DNA of 11,289 bases from Patescibacteria group bacterium (lineage in GTDB: Bacteria; Patescibacteriota; Gracilibacteria; UM-FILTER-43-11): the NCBI GenBank assembly GCA_018814945.1, contig JAHIYT010000121.1:1-11289 (forward strand), written 5' to 3'. Numbering within the stretch: the stretch's first letter is position 1; every line of letters starts with the position of its first letter. The position numbers were made by a program, and so were the translations under genes. Shown in pieces: positions 1 to 7,021 of the stretch. The notes below the pieces were generated by a model. That model made no database searches, was not told the DNA's origin, and saw only the letters and a list, made by a program, of their open reading frames with translations.

Positions 1-56
1 TAAAATTCCACAATCACGACAAGAGGAAGGAATATTATGATAAATGGAGCAAGCAT
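1..56 (-). CDS. Possible membrane protein, N-terminus only
   Basis: On the minus strand an ATG at 56-54 opens a frame that stays open to the window edge. It gives 18 residues, MLAPFIIIFLPLVVIVEF, a strongly hydrophobic stretch that would suit the first transmembrane segment of a membrane protein. It lies 96 bp downstream of, and on the same strand as, the antiporter gene. There is no Shine-Dalgarno sequence, which is normal in this window. The next codon begins TA and could be Tyr or a stop, so the frame may end at once. Too little is visible to name a family. Confidence 0.3.
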   Translation of the reverse strand, partial: MLAPFIIIFLPLVVIVEF

Positions 57-60
57 TTCT

Positions 61-153
61 GATTTGTGATTTGAGATTTCGGATTCGATTTTACATGTTA
101 GATTCTAAAATCTGGAATGGGATTCAGAAATCCAAAATCCAAAATCAGAAATC
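61..153. repeat. GATTT-rich imperfect inverted repeat downstream of the antiporter
   Basis: The left arm (61-89) is built of GATTT-type heptamers. The right arm (125-153) is close to its reverse complement, with about five or six mismatches over 29 positions. Between them, 100-113 (AGATTCTAAAATCT) is itself nearly palindromic. The right arm runs into the antiporter stop codon (TAG, complement of 153-155). The transcript could fold into a long AT-rich hairpin just after the gene. It may act as a weak terminator or 3' stabiliser, but it has no GC-rich stem, so a role is uncertain. Confidence 0.5.
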
Positions 154-1958
154 TATTTAGCCTTCGGCTTTAATACAATATGCCCCTTACCAATTTTCTG
201 TCTAATCTCAGCCAGACGAAGCTTATTTAAATTATTTAATACCTTAGCATAATCCTGATCGCTCTTAAATTTACCCCTACTTTCATCCGCAACTTCCTGA
301 ACCAATTGAAGTCCTGTTTCCTCTTCAAGACCATAAAGTTGTTTATTTATATCATGAATATGAGATGCCCCAAGATAAGGTTTTAGAATTACGTAATCAG
401 CGCCTTTGTTGAATAAAGCTAATCCTTCACGACCTGTATCCGCAGTAACTATTACAATTGGTCTTTTATTGTGCGGTATTTTTTCTATATGCTTTATTAA
501 AAAGAAATTATCTTCCGGACTTGGAAGTGTACTTATGATAATTTCCGCATCTTCCAGATCCAGCTCATTTACAAGTTCGGCATCTTCAATATCACCAAAA
601 ATACAAGTAACTCCTTTTTTAATTAAATCTTTAATAACACTATTATCGTGATCTATAACCAAATATTCATCCTTAAATTCCTTAACCTGATCAAGTATCT
701 GTTGACCCATACCACCACATCCAAGAAGGATTATATGATTTTGCATGCCGAACTTTTTTGTGGATAATTTGGTTTTAACGTTTTTAAACTCAAAAATATT
801 AAGTAAGGGTTTAAGAAAATTATAAAGCTGATTATTGTAAACCATCATATAAGAAGAAATTGTCATGGTTAAAAGACCGATTATAGTAATCATAGAAACC
901 ACCTGCACATCAAGATGCCTAAGATTAAGTCCCATAGCTGCTACAATCAACGAAAATTCACTAATATTCGCGACAGAAAGACCCGTAAAAAATGAAGTTC
1001 GCTTATCATACCCCAATGCACCCATAATAACCATTACAATAATTGGGTTACCGATAAGTACAAATAATGACAAAGCAACAAATTTAGCAACCAAAGGCCC
1101 CATGGAAGAAAATACCAGACCTGCCCCAAGTCCTACAAAAAATATGGTGATGAAAAAATCACGCAGAATTTTTGCCTTGGCGTTTATTTCAAATGTATAG
1201 GGAAGACTCGCCAAGCTCACACCGGCAATAAAGGCACCAATTTCTACATTGAATCCGATTTTTTCCGACAAAAGTGCAACGAGAAATGCCCAAGCCAGAC
1301 TAAATAATATCAGTAATTCATGAGAAGTGGCAATTTTATTATAAACATAAGAAAGTAAGCGACGAGCAACAATAATAGCCAAAGTAAAAAGTATTGTTCC
1401 TTTTGCTAGAACCAAACCAAAATGTACAAAATCAAAAGAAAATGAACCAACCTTAAAACCAGTTAAAGCAAGTAATGCCAAGATAGCAATTATATCCTGC
1501 ACAAGCAGAACACCAATTGCCACTTGACCATACAAAGCGTTATTATCACGTTTATCGTAAATAATTTTAATAGCAATAACTGTACTTGAAAATGTAAGTG
1601 CAATTGCCAAATAGATTGCTTGAACAAAAGGGAAGCCAAAAGCATAAGCTATTCCATAACCTATTCCCCCCGTAAAAAGCACCTGACCAACACCAGTTGC
1701 AAGTGCCACCAATCCCAAATTTTTTAAGCGCTCTGGATTCATTTCCAGACCTACTAAAAATAACATTAGCATTATTCCAATCTGAGCGATGATATGAATA
1801 GTTTCAATATCGTGTACTAGACCAAAACCAAAAGGACCAATAAGTATACCGGCGGCAATATAAGCAAGTATTAATGGTTGTCTTAAATAATAACTAACAG
1901 CTCCAACAAGTGCGGCAGAAATTATTACAAGACCTAATTCAAAGAAAAGTGATTCCAT
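153..1958 (-). CDS. KefB/KefC-like cation/proton antiporter (CPA2) with TrkA-N domain
   Basis: This inner-membrane antiporter of the CPA2 family (601 aa, normal length) is expected to exchange K+ or Na+ for H+. Residues about 1-380 form the Na_H_Exchanger domain, with roughly a dozen hydrophobic segments. The FLVGLEMNP motif (67-75), the QD pair (Q154, D155) used for ion translocation, and the GAFIAGV stretch (241-247) are all present. A linker leads to a cytoplasmic TrkA-N/RCK domain (about 405-530). Its nucleotide-binding loop is GCGGMG (413-418), followed by the acidic strand end VIDHD (434-438). The tail (540-601) is charged and helical. The ATG at 1958 directly begins a hydrophobic segment, as expected. 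It lies 67 bp downstream of the STAS gene on the same strand and may be cotranscribed. The specific ion and ligand cannot be told from sequence; the KefC glutathione site cannot be confirmed. Confidence 0.93.
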   Translation of the reverse strand: MESLFFELGLVIISAALVGAVSYYLRQPLILAYIAAGILIGPFGFGLVHDIETIHIIAQIGIMLMLFLVGLEMNPERLKNLGLVALATGVGQVLFTGGIGYGIAYAFGFPFVQAIYLAIALTFSSTVIAIKIIYDKRDNNALYGQVAIGVLLVQDIIAILALLALTGFKVGSFSFDFVHFGLVLAKGTILFTLAIIVARRLLSYVYNKIATSHELLILFSLAWAFLVALLSEKIGFNVEIGAFIAGVSLASLPYTFEINAKAKILRDFFITIFFVGLGAGLVFSSMGPLVAKFVALSLFVLIGNPIIVMVIMGALGYDKRTSFFTGLSVANISEFSLIVAAMGLNLRHLDVQVVSMITIIGLLTMTISSYMMVYNNQLYNFLKPLLNIFEFKNVKTKLSTKKFGMQNHIILLGCGGMGQQILDQVKEFKDEYLVIDHDNSVIKDLIKKGVTCIFGDIEDAELVNELDLEDAEIIISTLPSPEDNFFLIKHIEKIPHNKRPIVIVTADTGREGLALFNKGADYVILKPYLGASHIHDINKQLYGLEEETGLQLVQEVADESRGKFKSDQDYAKVLNNLNKLRLAEIRQKIGKGHIVLKPKAK

Positions 1959-1960
1959 GT

Positions 1961-2019
1961 TTGCGTAATGCGTTTTGCGTAATGCGTTTTGCGCACATCA
2001 CAATACGCACATCGCAAAA
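1961..2019. repeat. 14-bp tandem repeat with inverted partner between STAS and antiporter genes
   Basis: The 14-mer TTGCGTAATGCGTT occurs at 1961-1974 and 1975-1988, followed by a partial third copy (TTGCG, 1989-1993). Downstream, CGCAAAA (2013-2019) is the inverse of TTTTGCG (1987-1993), and CGCACATC/CGCACATC-like segments recur at 1992-1999 and 2006-2013. The block fills nearly the whole 67-bp spacer upstream of the antiporter start. On the minus-strand transcript it could form a hairpin just before the antiporter start codon. Confidence 0.6.
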
Positions 2020-2025
2020 TGTTAG

Positions 2026-2379
2026 TTATAAAGATGAAAGAGCCGCATCACAAGTTTCGTGATAAGGAATGATAGAGGTAAGTCCAACCAAGCTAATTAC
2101 ATCCATAACTGCCTCCTGAGCGTCACAAATAACCATACTACGACCATCTTTTGCTAAATGTGTATGGATAGAAACAATAAATCCAATCCCCTTACTGTTA
2201 ATAAATTCTAAATCCTTAAGATTAAATACCATAGTGGTAATTTTAGAATCATTTAATATCGGATCGATCTGTTCCCTAAAGCTTTCGAGTACTGATTCGT
2301 CAAATTCCCCCTTAAGTTCTAAAACCTTAACGGCTGGATTATTTGAATCAATGATGTTTACAGAAAAGTCTGATGCCAT
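2026..2379 (-). CDS. STAS-domain protein, anti-sigma factor antagonist type
   Basis: A single STAS domain of 117 aa resembling SpoIIAA/RsbV. In that family the unphosphorylated antagonist frees a sigma factor (or another partner) by binding its anti-sigma kinase, and phosphorylation of a conserved Ser switches it off. The diagnostic loop is FINSKGIGFIVS (59-70). S62 aligns with the phosphorylatable Ser of SpoIIAA, and the following GIGF matches the family GLG pattern. The start of the domain (VKVLELKGEFDES, 17-29) and the later VICDAQEAV strand-helix region (83-91) also fit. No anti-sigma kinase or sigma factor lies in the window, so the partner is unknown. A promoter-like sequence sits about 30 bp upstream, and the antiporter gene follows on the same strand. 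Confidence 0.85.
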   Translation of the reverse strand: MASDFSVNIIDSNNPAVKVLELKGEFDESVLESFREQIDPILNDSKITTMVFNLKDLEFINSKGIGFIVSIHTHLAKDGRSMVICDAQEAVMDVISLVGLTSIIPYHETCDAALSSL

Positions 2380-2409
2380 ATTTATATTTTTAAGTTTTAT
2401 TTCCCCACC

Positions 2410-2438
2410 ATTGTACTGAGCAATGATATTGCACGCAA
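2410..2438 (-). promoter_or_regulatory. Predicted sigma70-type promoter for STAS gene
   Basis: Read on the minus strand, TTGCGT (complement of 2433-2438) is followed after exactly 17 bp by TACAAT (complement of 2410-2415). Each is close to the -35/-10 consensus. The start of transcription would fall near 2403, leaving a leader of about 24 nt before the ATG at 2379. This is a pattern match only. Confidence 0.45.
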
Positions 2439-2456
2439 GTTTTTGTTTGAAGTAAT

Positions 2457-2494
2457 AATGTTATAACGTCATATTGTAATATCGTCATTACATT
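2457..2494. promoter_or_regulatory. Imperfect palindrome in divergent STAS/trpS intergenic region
   Basis: The arms AATGTTATAACG (2457-2468) and CGTCATTACATT (2483-2494) match as an inverted repeat at 10 of 12 positions, around a 14-bp AT-rich centre. It lies upstream of both divergent genes, beside the predicted -35 elements on each side. This is where an operator for a dimeric regulator would be placed, but no regulator is encoded nearby. In an AT-rich spacer chance cannot be excluded. Confidence 0.3.
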
Positions 2495-2507
2495 TTTGTA
2501 CAAATTG

Positions 2508-2537
2508 TTGACCAAATCTAAATCTCTTTGGTAGTGT
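2508..2537 (+). promoter_or_regulatory. Weak candidate promoter for trpS
   Basis: TTGACC (2508-2513) is a near-consensus -35 box. After 18 bp it is followed by TAGTGT (2532-2537), which keeps the most conserved first, second and last bases of a -10 box. The leader would be only about 12 nt. Alternative -10 choices nearby (TATAAA at 2537-2542) have poor spacing. I see no T-box or Trp leader peptide in this spacer. Confidence 0.3.
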
Positions 2538-2555
2538 ATAAAAGTTAAATAAAAT

Positions 2556-3527
2556 ATGAAAAAAAGAGTACTATCTGGAATCCAACCGTCCGGTAAGCTC
2601 CACATTGGAAATTACTTTGGAATGATCAAGCGTATGATCGAATACCAGGAATCCAGCGACCTCTTTTGTTTTATAGCAAATCTGCATTCATTGACCACTT
2701 TGACGGATAGCAAAGAGATGAAAAAGCTAACTCTGGATGCGGCGATGGATATGCTTGCTCTTGGAATAGACCCAAACAAGTGTCATTTTTGGGTACAAAG
2801 CGATGTTCCGGAAGTAGCAGAACTTACTTGGATTCTTTCCTGTATTACCCCAATGGGGTTAATGGAAAGGGCCCATAGTTATAAAGACAAAATTGCAAAA
2901 GGTATTCAGCCAAATCTTGGACTTTTCAACTACCCTGCCCTAATGACAGCGGACATTTTAATTAATCAATCCCAGGTAGTACCTGTTGGAAAAGATCAAA
3001 AACAGCATGTAGAAATGGCCCGCGATATTGCGATAAAATTCAACAATCAGTTTGGCGAAACCTTTGTAATTCCGAAACCGGATATACCAGATGAAGTTGC
3101 AACTATTCCGGGAACAGATGGTCAAAAAATGAGTAAAAGTTATGGAAACACTATTCCGATTTTTGATGATGAGAGTGTTATCAAAAAAGCTGTAATGGGA
3201 ATTGTTACAGATAGCAAAGGTGTAGATGAAGCTAAAGATCCAGAGAGCTGTAATATATTTGCACTATATAAATTATTCGCTAGTGAATCTGAGATTAAAG
3301 AATTATCAGACAAGTATAAAGCTGGTGGTCTTGGTTATGGTGATGCTAAAAAGATGTTACTTTCAAAAATCCTTGAAACATTCAGACCATTCCAGAAAAA
3401 ACGCACAGAGCTAGAATCGAACATCCCTGAAGTTGAAAAGATTCTAGCAAAAGGTGCCGAAAAAGTAAGAATCACATCACTTGATACATTAAATAAAGTC
3501 CGCCTCGCGACTGGACTAAAGTATTAA
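2556..3527 (+). CDS. trpS: Tryptophan--tRNA ligase
   Basis: Class I aminoacyl-tRNA synthetase that charges tRNA-Trp with tryptophan in the cytoplasm; 323 aa, the usual bacterial size. The HIGH-type signature is in PSGKLHIGNYFG (11-22, HIGN at 16-19). The KMSKS loop is exact at 191-195, within GTDGQKMSKSYGN. The substrate-pocket stretch PVGKDQKQHVEMARDIA (143-159) is conserved, as are the MLALGIDP and FWVQSDVPE segments that follow the Rossmann core. The ATG at 2556 gives MKKRVLSGIQPSGKLHIGN, the normal bacterial N-terminus, so the start is secure. It is divergent from the STAS gene and 64 bp upstream of pyrG, with which it may be cotranscribed. There is no Shine-Dalgarno sequence; the leader is A/T only near the start. 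Confidence 0.97.
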   Translation: MKKRVLSGIQPSGKLHIGNYFGMIKRMIEYQESSDLFCFIANLHSLTTLTDSKEMKKLTLDAAMDMLALGIDPNKCHFWVQSDVPEVAELTWILSCITPMGLMERAHSYKDKIAKGIQPNLGLFNYPALMTADILINQSQVVPVGKDQKQHVEMARDIAIKFNNQFGETFVIPKPDIPDEVATIPGTDGQKMSKSYGNTIPIFDDESVIKKAVMGIVTDSKGVDEAKDPESCNIFALYKLFASESEIKELSDKYKAGGLGYGDAKKMLLSKILETFRPFQKKRTELESNIPEVEKILAKGAEKVRITSLDTLNKVRLATGLKY

Positions 3528-3530
3528 TTT

Positions 3531-3590
3531 TCAATTCACAATTTACAATTTACAAAGGTTTGAAAATTTAAAATTTAAAATTTAAAATTA
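3531..3590. repeat. AATTTAC/AATTTAAA tandem low-complexity spacer between trpS and pyrG
   Basis: Heptamers of the form AATTTAC (3539-3556) are followed by TTTGAAAATT (3559-3568) and then by an 8-bp repeat AATTTAAA iterated about three times (3565-3588), ending two bases before the pyrG start codon. The same heptamer and the same TTTGAAAATT word occur in the spacer before the 45-residue lipoprotein gene (7848-7873), again in the sense direction of the downstream gene. Confidence 0.6.
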
Positions 3591-3591
3591 A

Positions 3592-5184
3592 ATGAAATAC
3601 ATATTTATAACTGGAGGAGTATGTTCGTCACTTGGAAAAGGTATCGCATCCGCATCAATTGGCAATTTGCTTAAAGCCGCCGGTTTTAAAGTATTCACTC
3701 AAAAACTGGATCCATATCTAAATGTAGATCCTGGTACCATGAGTCCATTCCAGCATGGAGAAGTATTTGTGACGGACGATGGAGCTGAAACTGATTTAGA
3801 CTTAGGACATTATGAAAGATTTATCGACATACCACTAAGCAAACTTAGTAGCTTTTCTACAGGTCAGGTTTACCAAACAGTTCTGGATCGTGAGCGTAAA
3901 GGAGATTATTTGGGTGGAACAATACAAATAATTCCACATATTACAGATGAAATTAAAAGAAGGATTAGGTTAGCTGCCAGGACTTCAAAATGCGATATTA
4001 TCCTTTGTGAAATTGGTGGAACTATTGGGGATATCGAAGGTCAGCCATTTACAGAAGCCTTAAGGCAAATGAGGAATGAGGAGGGGCGCGACAATACAAT
4101 GTTTATCCACCTTACGCTTCTTCCGTTTCTAAAAGCATCAAATGAATTAAAGACAAAGCCAACACAATTATCTGTCCGCACATTACAAAGTATGGGTGTT
4201 CATCCGGATATGATAATGCTAAGGGCAGACAACAAAATTGAAAAGAAGCACTTAGTAAAAATATCTCATTTCTGTGACGTAGGTATAGACTCTGTAATAC
4301 CAGCACCTACCGTAAAGTCTATTTACGAAGTTCCACTAAATTTTGAAAAATATGACATCACAAGAACTATCCTTAAAAAATTAAATCTAAAATACAGAAA
4401 ACCAAAACTTACTGAATGGGAAAAGGTTGTAGAAAGAATTCACACTACAACTAAAGAGATTAAAATTGGTTTGGCCGGTAAATATAACGATTTGGACGAT
4501 GCCTATATCTCAGTTATTGAAGCGATAAAATCTGCGAGTTTTTACAATAAAAGAAAGGCAAAAATTGTTTGGATAGATGCCGAAAAGATTGAAGAGGGAG
4601 ATAAAAGTGAATGGAAAAAATTACATCAGGTTGATGGCGTTGTAGTTCCTGGTGGCTTTGGTCACCGTGGAACAGAAGGTAAGGTTCTAGTTGCACAATA
4701 TTGCCGTGAAGAAAAAGTTCCCTATTTGGGCTTATGTCTTGGCTCACAAATAATGGCAATCGAATTTGCCCGTAATGTTGCAGAAATTAAAAACGCCACA
4801 TCCGAAGAATTTTCTCCAAAAGCTAAGAATAAAGTAGTTCACTTTCTTCCTGGTCAGCATGAAAAGAGAGCGAAGGGGGGCACACTTAGACTTGGCTCTT
4901 GGCCATGTAAGATACTACCAAACACATTAGCTCACAAATGTTACAAAACCGCAAGAATTGATGAACGTCATAGGCATAGATATGAATTCAACAACAAATT
5001 TAAAAATCAATTAGAAAAAGCTGGATTAATCTTCTCAGGTATTTCACCGGACAGAGAACTAATGGAAATTGTAGAAGTAAAAGGTCATCCTTTTATGATC
5101 GGTTCTCAATTCCATCCGGAATTCAAATCTAGGCCAAACAGACCTCATCCACTTTTCCGAGAGTTCATAAAAGCTGCATTGTAA
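3592..5184 (+). CDS. pyrG: CTP synthase (glutamine-hydrolysing)
   Basis: Makes CTP from UTP, ATP and glutamine, the last step of de novo pyrimidine nucleotide synthesis; 530 aa, full length. The N-terminal synthetase domain opens with ITGGVCSSLGKGIASASIG (6-24), containing the P-loop. It continues with KLDPYLNVDPGTMSPFQHGEVFV (38-60) and the CEIGGTIGDIEGQPF region (139-153). The C-terminal class I glutamine amidotransferase domain (about 288-530) has the oxyanion strand PGGFGHRG (353-360), the nucleophile C382 in GLCLGSQ, and the remaining triad H508 and E510 in FHPEF. All catalytic residues are present. The ATG at 3592 gives the standard N-terminus MKYIFITGG. It follows trpS on the same strand. 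No frameshift or odd feature is seen. Confidence 0.98.
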   Translation: MKYIFITGGVCSSLGKGIASASIGNLLKAAGFKVFTQKLDPYLNVDPGTMSPFQHGEVFVTDDGAETDLDLGHYERFIDIPLSKLSSFSTGQVYQTVLDRERKGDYLGGTIQIIPHITDEIKRRIRLAARTSKCDIILCEIGGTIGDIEGQPFTEALRQMRNEEGRDNTMFIHLTLLPFLKASNELKTKPTQLSVRTLQSMGVHPDMIMLRADNKIEKKHLVKISHFCDVGIDSVIPAPTVKSIYEVPLNFEKYDITRTILKKLNLKYRKPKLTEWEKVVERIHTTTKEIKIGLAGKYNDLDDAYISVIEAIKSASFYNKRKAKIVWIDAEKIEEGDKSEWKKLHQVDGVVVPGGFGHRGTEGKVLVAQYCREEKVPYLGLCLGSQIMAIEFARNVAEIKNATSEEFSPKAKNKVVHFLPGQHEKRAKGGTLRLGSWPCKILPNTLAHKCYKTARIDERHRHRYEFNNKFKNQLEKAGLIFSGISPDRELMEIVEVKGHPFMIGSQFHPEFKSRPNRPHPLFREFIKAAL

Positions 5185-5266
5185 TTTGAAAATTAAGTTG
5201 ATCACCATCCATTGTACTGCTATTATAGCGGCCATTTTCAAATTTTGAATACTGAGCCCTCATACA
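5185..5266. repeat. Inverted repeat TTTGAAAAT/ATTTTCAAA after pyrG
   Basis: A perfect 9-bp inverted pair, TTTGAAAAT (5185-5193) and ATTTTCAAA (5234-5242), brackets a 40-bp loop directly after the pyrG stop codon. The 82-bp spacer ends at the start of the small orphan gene. The pair shares its core word with the other spacers at 3559, 6975-7021 and 7848, so it looks like a member of a spacer-repeat family and not a classical terminator: the stem is AT-only and no T-run follows. Confidence 0.4.
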
Positions 5267-5503
5267 ATGGAATTTAAGAAATCAATACTGGTAAAAGCTT
5301 CGAATCTAATTATTGCACATATAGTTATTCAACTTGGAGAAGAGACACGAAGAGACGTTGAAGCGATTACCCAAGAAGCCTTCGCAATTTATGAAAGATT
5401 AAAAACCATTCCCTCAGGTAAACGTGGAGAGATGCTTTCTTGTATAAGAAAGGAAGCTGTGAAAATTAGAGAAAAAATAAATGAATTAAGCAAAAAATCA
5501 TAG
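5267..5503 (+). CDS. Small alpha-helical protein of unknown function (78 aa)
   Basis: I do not recognise a family. The ATG at 5267 lies 82 bp after pyrG on the same strand. The protein is charged (many K, R and E). Residues 8-23 form a mildly hydrophobic amphipathic helix (VKASNLIIAHIVIQLG), followed by a long predicted helix from about 24 to 76 with only one proline (near 49). There is no signal peptide, no cysteine cluster and no metal site. Its stop (TAG, 5501-5503) overlaps the stop end of the convergent rlmE gene by 6 bp. Codon use resembles the neighbours, and the compact helical composition supports a real small gene, perhaps nucleic-acid- or protein-binding. It has no Shine-Dalgarno sequence. 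Confidence 0.6.
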   Translation: MEFKKSILVKASNLIIAHIVIQLGEETRRDVEAITQEAFAIYERLKTIPSGKRGEMLSCIRKEAVKIREKINELSKKS

Positions 5504-6100
5504 TTTATTTAGGCAAACTATATAACTCTCCCCACTACTTTTGCGGATAGCCCTTGGACGTGTCTTTTTAACCTGTTTAAACATTTTTTTTGCCGGCCCC
5601 ACCAATTCCCCTTCGTTAAAACCAGGAAGTATTTTCATAACCGCATTTCCTCCTTTTTTGAGATATTTACCGCAGACATCTAACACTTTTAAATTAAGAT
5701 TAAGTGACCTGCCACCATCCATAAACGCAACACCAGTTGTTTTTGGGGCTAAATCAGATGTAATTACATCAAATTGATTGAAATTAAAGTCTTTGGCAAT
5801 TCTTTCGTAAATAGAATCTTCAAAAATATCACCAATGTAAGTAAAAATATTATTTGATTCAGGAAATGGTTCTATTTTCTGCAAATCCACTCCAATAGCC
5901 AACCCTTTTTCTCCAATAACTTTAGATATAAATTGTAAAAAACTACCAGGAGCAGCGCCTAAATCAAGTACTCTATTTCCAGGTTTAAGAACTCTGAATT
6001 TATTCTGTACATCTTCTAATTTAAAAACACTACGAGCGCGATAGCCCTGCTTTTTAGCTTCTTGAGCATACCTATCATTTGGATCAAATTGTTTTGACAT
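5498..6100 (-). CDS. rlmE: 23S rRNA 2'-O-ribose U2552 methyltransferase (RlmE/FtsJ)
   Basis: SAM-dependent methyltransferase that 2'-O-methylates U2552 (E. coli numbering) in the A loop of 23S rRNA during large-subunit assembly; 200 aa, against about 209 in E. coli. The N-terminal YRARSVFKLEDV (20-31) carries catalytic K27. The SAM-binding motif I is VLDLGAAPGSFLQF (44-57). Catalytic D116 is in SDLAPKTTG, K156 in VMKILPG, and E191 in GESYIVC, so the K-D-K-E tetrad is complete. The gene ends with TGA at the expected family C-terminus. It is last in the minus-strand series, 92 bp after rsmG, and meets the 78-aa gene tail to tail with a 6-bp overlap. Confidence 0.95.
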   Translation of the reverse strand: MSKQFDPNDRYAQEAKKQGYRARSVFKLEDVQNKFRVLKPGNRVLDLGAAPGSFLQFISKVIGEKGLAIGVDLQKIEPFPESNNIFTYIGDIFEDSIYERIAKDFNFNQFDVITSDLAPKTTGVAFMDGGRSLNLNLKVLDVCGKYLKKGGNAVMKILPGFNEGELVGPAKKMFKQVKKTRPRAIRKSSGESYIVCLNKL

Positions 6101-6127
6101 TTTTTTATTTACTAATATCGAACAAAG

Positions 6128-6173
6128 GATTTTATATTTTAGATTTGTTCTACTACTTCAAAAATATAAAATC
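6128..6173. repeat. Perfect 13-bp AT-only inverted repeat between rsmG and rlmE
   Basis: GATTTTATATTTT (6128-6140) and AAAATATAAAATC (6161-6173) are exact inverse complements separated by 20 bp. In the minus-strand transcript this hairpin would lie between the rsmG stop and the rlmE start, about 28 nt before the rlmE ATG. The perfect pairing stands out, but the stem has just one G-C pair and no terminal T-run, so it is more likely a processing, stability or protein-binding site than an intrinsic terminator. Confidence 0.5.
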
Positions 6174-6192
6174 GTTAATCAATGTTATTAAA

Positions 6193-6969
6193 TCAAAGTG
6201 GCCGCTTTGCTGGAATCCCTTCCCTCCTCGGATAAATATCAGGCGTCACATTCTTTTTAGTAATTTGAATTATGGTTCTATGCCCCATATCTTCCGGAAG
6301 GCTGTATTGTAAGATCCTAGGCGGTTCTGACTTTAATTTTTCAATAGCATTTTTAGAAAAAGTAATTTCAGAAATATATTCAGGACCCTTATAACAAATC
6401 ACATTTCCATACAAATGGATAAACGGAACTGTTAACTCAATCAAAATTCTAAGAGGTGCAACGGCGCGAGTAATGACCAGATCAAATTGATCCCTGTAAT
6501 TTACATCATGGGCAAGTGTTTCTGCACGAACAGCTATACAAGTTACATTTCTAAGATTGAGGTCGTGGGCAAATTCTCGAACAGCTTCAATTTTTTTTTG
6601 AGTTGAATCTATTAAAGTAAATTGAACGGATGGAAACATTATTGCCAATGGAATTCCGGGCAATCCCCCACCCGTACCGATATCTAGAACTTTATAACCA
6701 GGTTTTATATCAAAAAATGGTACAGCAATAAGGGAATCCAATATATGTTTAATCCACATTTCTCTGGGTTCAAGAATTTTAGTAAGGTTTAACTCCTCAT
6801 TCTTTTCTTTGAGTAGATTAAGATATTTTGAAAGCTTATCAAATTGACTGTCAGTAATTGTTATGCCGGCATTTTCCATCCATTTTTCAAAATCCTGATG
6901 GAAGCTCATCATTTGCTTAAGGGTATTTGTTAAATCCTGAAATAGTCTACTTCTTTGATAATCAAACAT
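6193..6969 (-). CDS. rsmG: 16S rRNA m7G527 methyltransferase RsmG (GidB)
   Basis: SAM-dependent enzyme that makes N7-methylguanosine at G527 (E. coli numbering) of 16S rRNA. The conserved N-terminal helix region NLLKEKNEELNLTKI (51-65) and the KHILDSL motif (74-80) lead into SAM motif I, VLDIGTGGGLPGIPLAI (94-110). The later LIDS strand (119-122), VITRAVAPLRILIE (165-178) and YKGP (193-196) are typical. The C-terminus YPRREGIPAKRPL matches the family ending exactly and is followed by TGA, so TGA is read as stop here. At 258 aa it is longer than the 207-aa E. coli protein. About 20-24 N-terminal residues are extra, so the real start could be M20 or M21. No Shine-Dalgarno sequence decides between them. 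It lies 34 bp after the pseudouridine synthase gene. Confidence 0.95.
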   Translation of the reverse strand: MFDYQRSRLFQDLTNTLKQMMSFHQDFEKWMENAGITITDSQFDKLSKYLNLLKEKNEELNLTKILEPREMWIKHILDSLIAVPFFDIKPGYKVLDIGTGGGLPGIPLAIMFPSVQFTLIDSTQKKIEAVREFAHDLNLRNVTCIAVRAETLAHDVNYRDQFDLVITRAVAPLRILIELTVPFIHLYGNVICYKGPEYISEITFSKNAIEKLKSEPPRILQYSLPEDMGHRTIIQITKKNVTPDIYPRREGIPAKRPL

Positions 6970-6974
6970 ATTGT

Positions 6975-7021
6975 GAAAATTTAAAAATCTGAAAACCTAG
7001 TTTTTAAGTTTTCAAATTTTC
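6975..7021. repeat. GAAAATTT/AAATTTTC inverted pair across the rluB stop
   Basis: GAAAATTT (6975-6982) and AAATTTTC (7014-7021) form an 8-bp inverted repeat, with an inner GAAAAC...GTTTTC pair. It overlaps the pseudouridine synthase stop codon (7004-7006) and fills the 34-bp spacer to rsmG. It shares its core with the other AAATTTTCAAA-type spacers in the window. Confidence 0.35.

Noticed and set aside
37..69. Short plus-strand ORF starting ATGATAAATGG
   Set aside because: It is only ten codons long before a stop, with no signal peptide or context.
153..1958. Specific naming as the glutathione-gated KefB or KefC
   Set aside because: The CPA2 and TrkA-N architecture is clear, but the glutathione-binding residues and the ancillary KefF/KefG protein are not evident, so only 'Kef-like' is supported.
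2420..2555. T-box or Trp attenuator upstream of trpS
   Set aside because: There is no T-box specifier hairpin or conserved T-box sequence, no run of Trp codons, and the spacer is too short and AT-rich.
2390..2605. 71-codon minus-strand frame across the STAS/trpS gap
   Set aside because: It overlaps the trpS start antisense and covers the promoter region; composition is not protein-like and no domain is seen.
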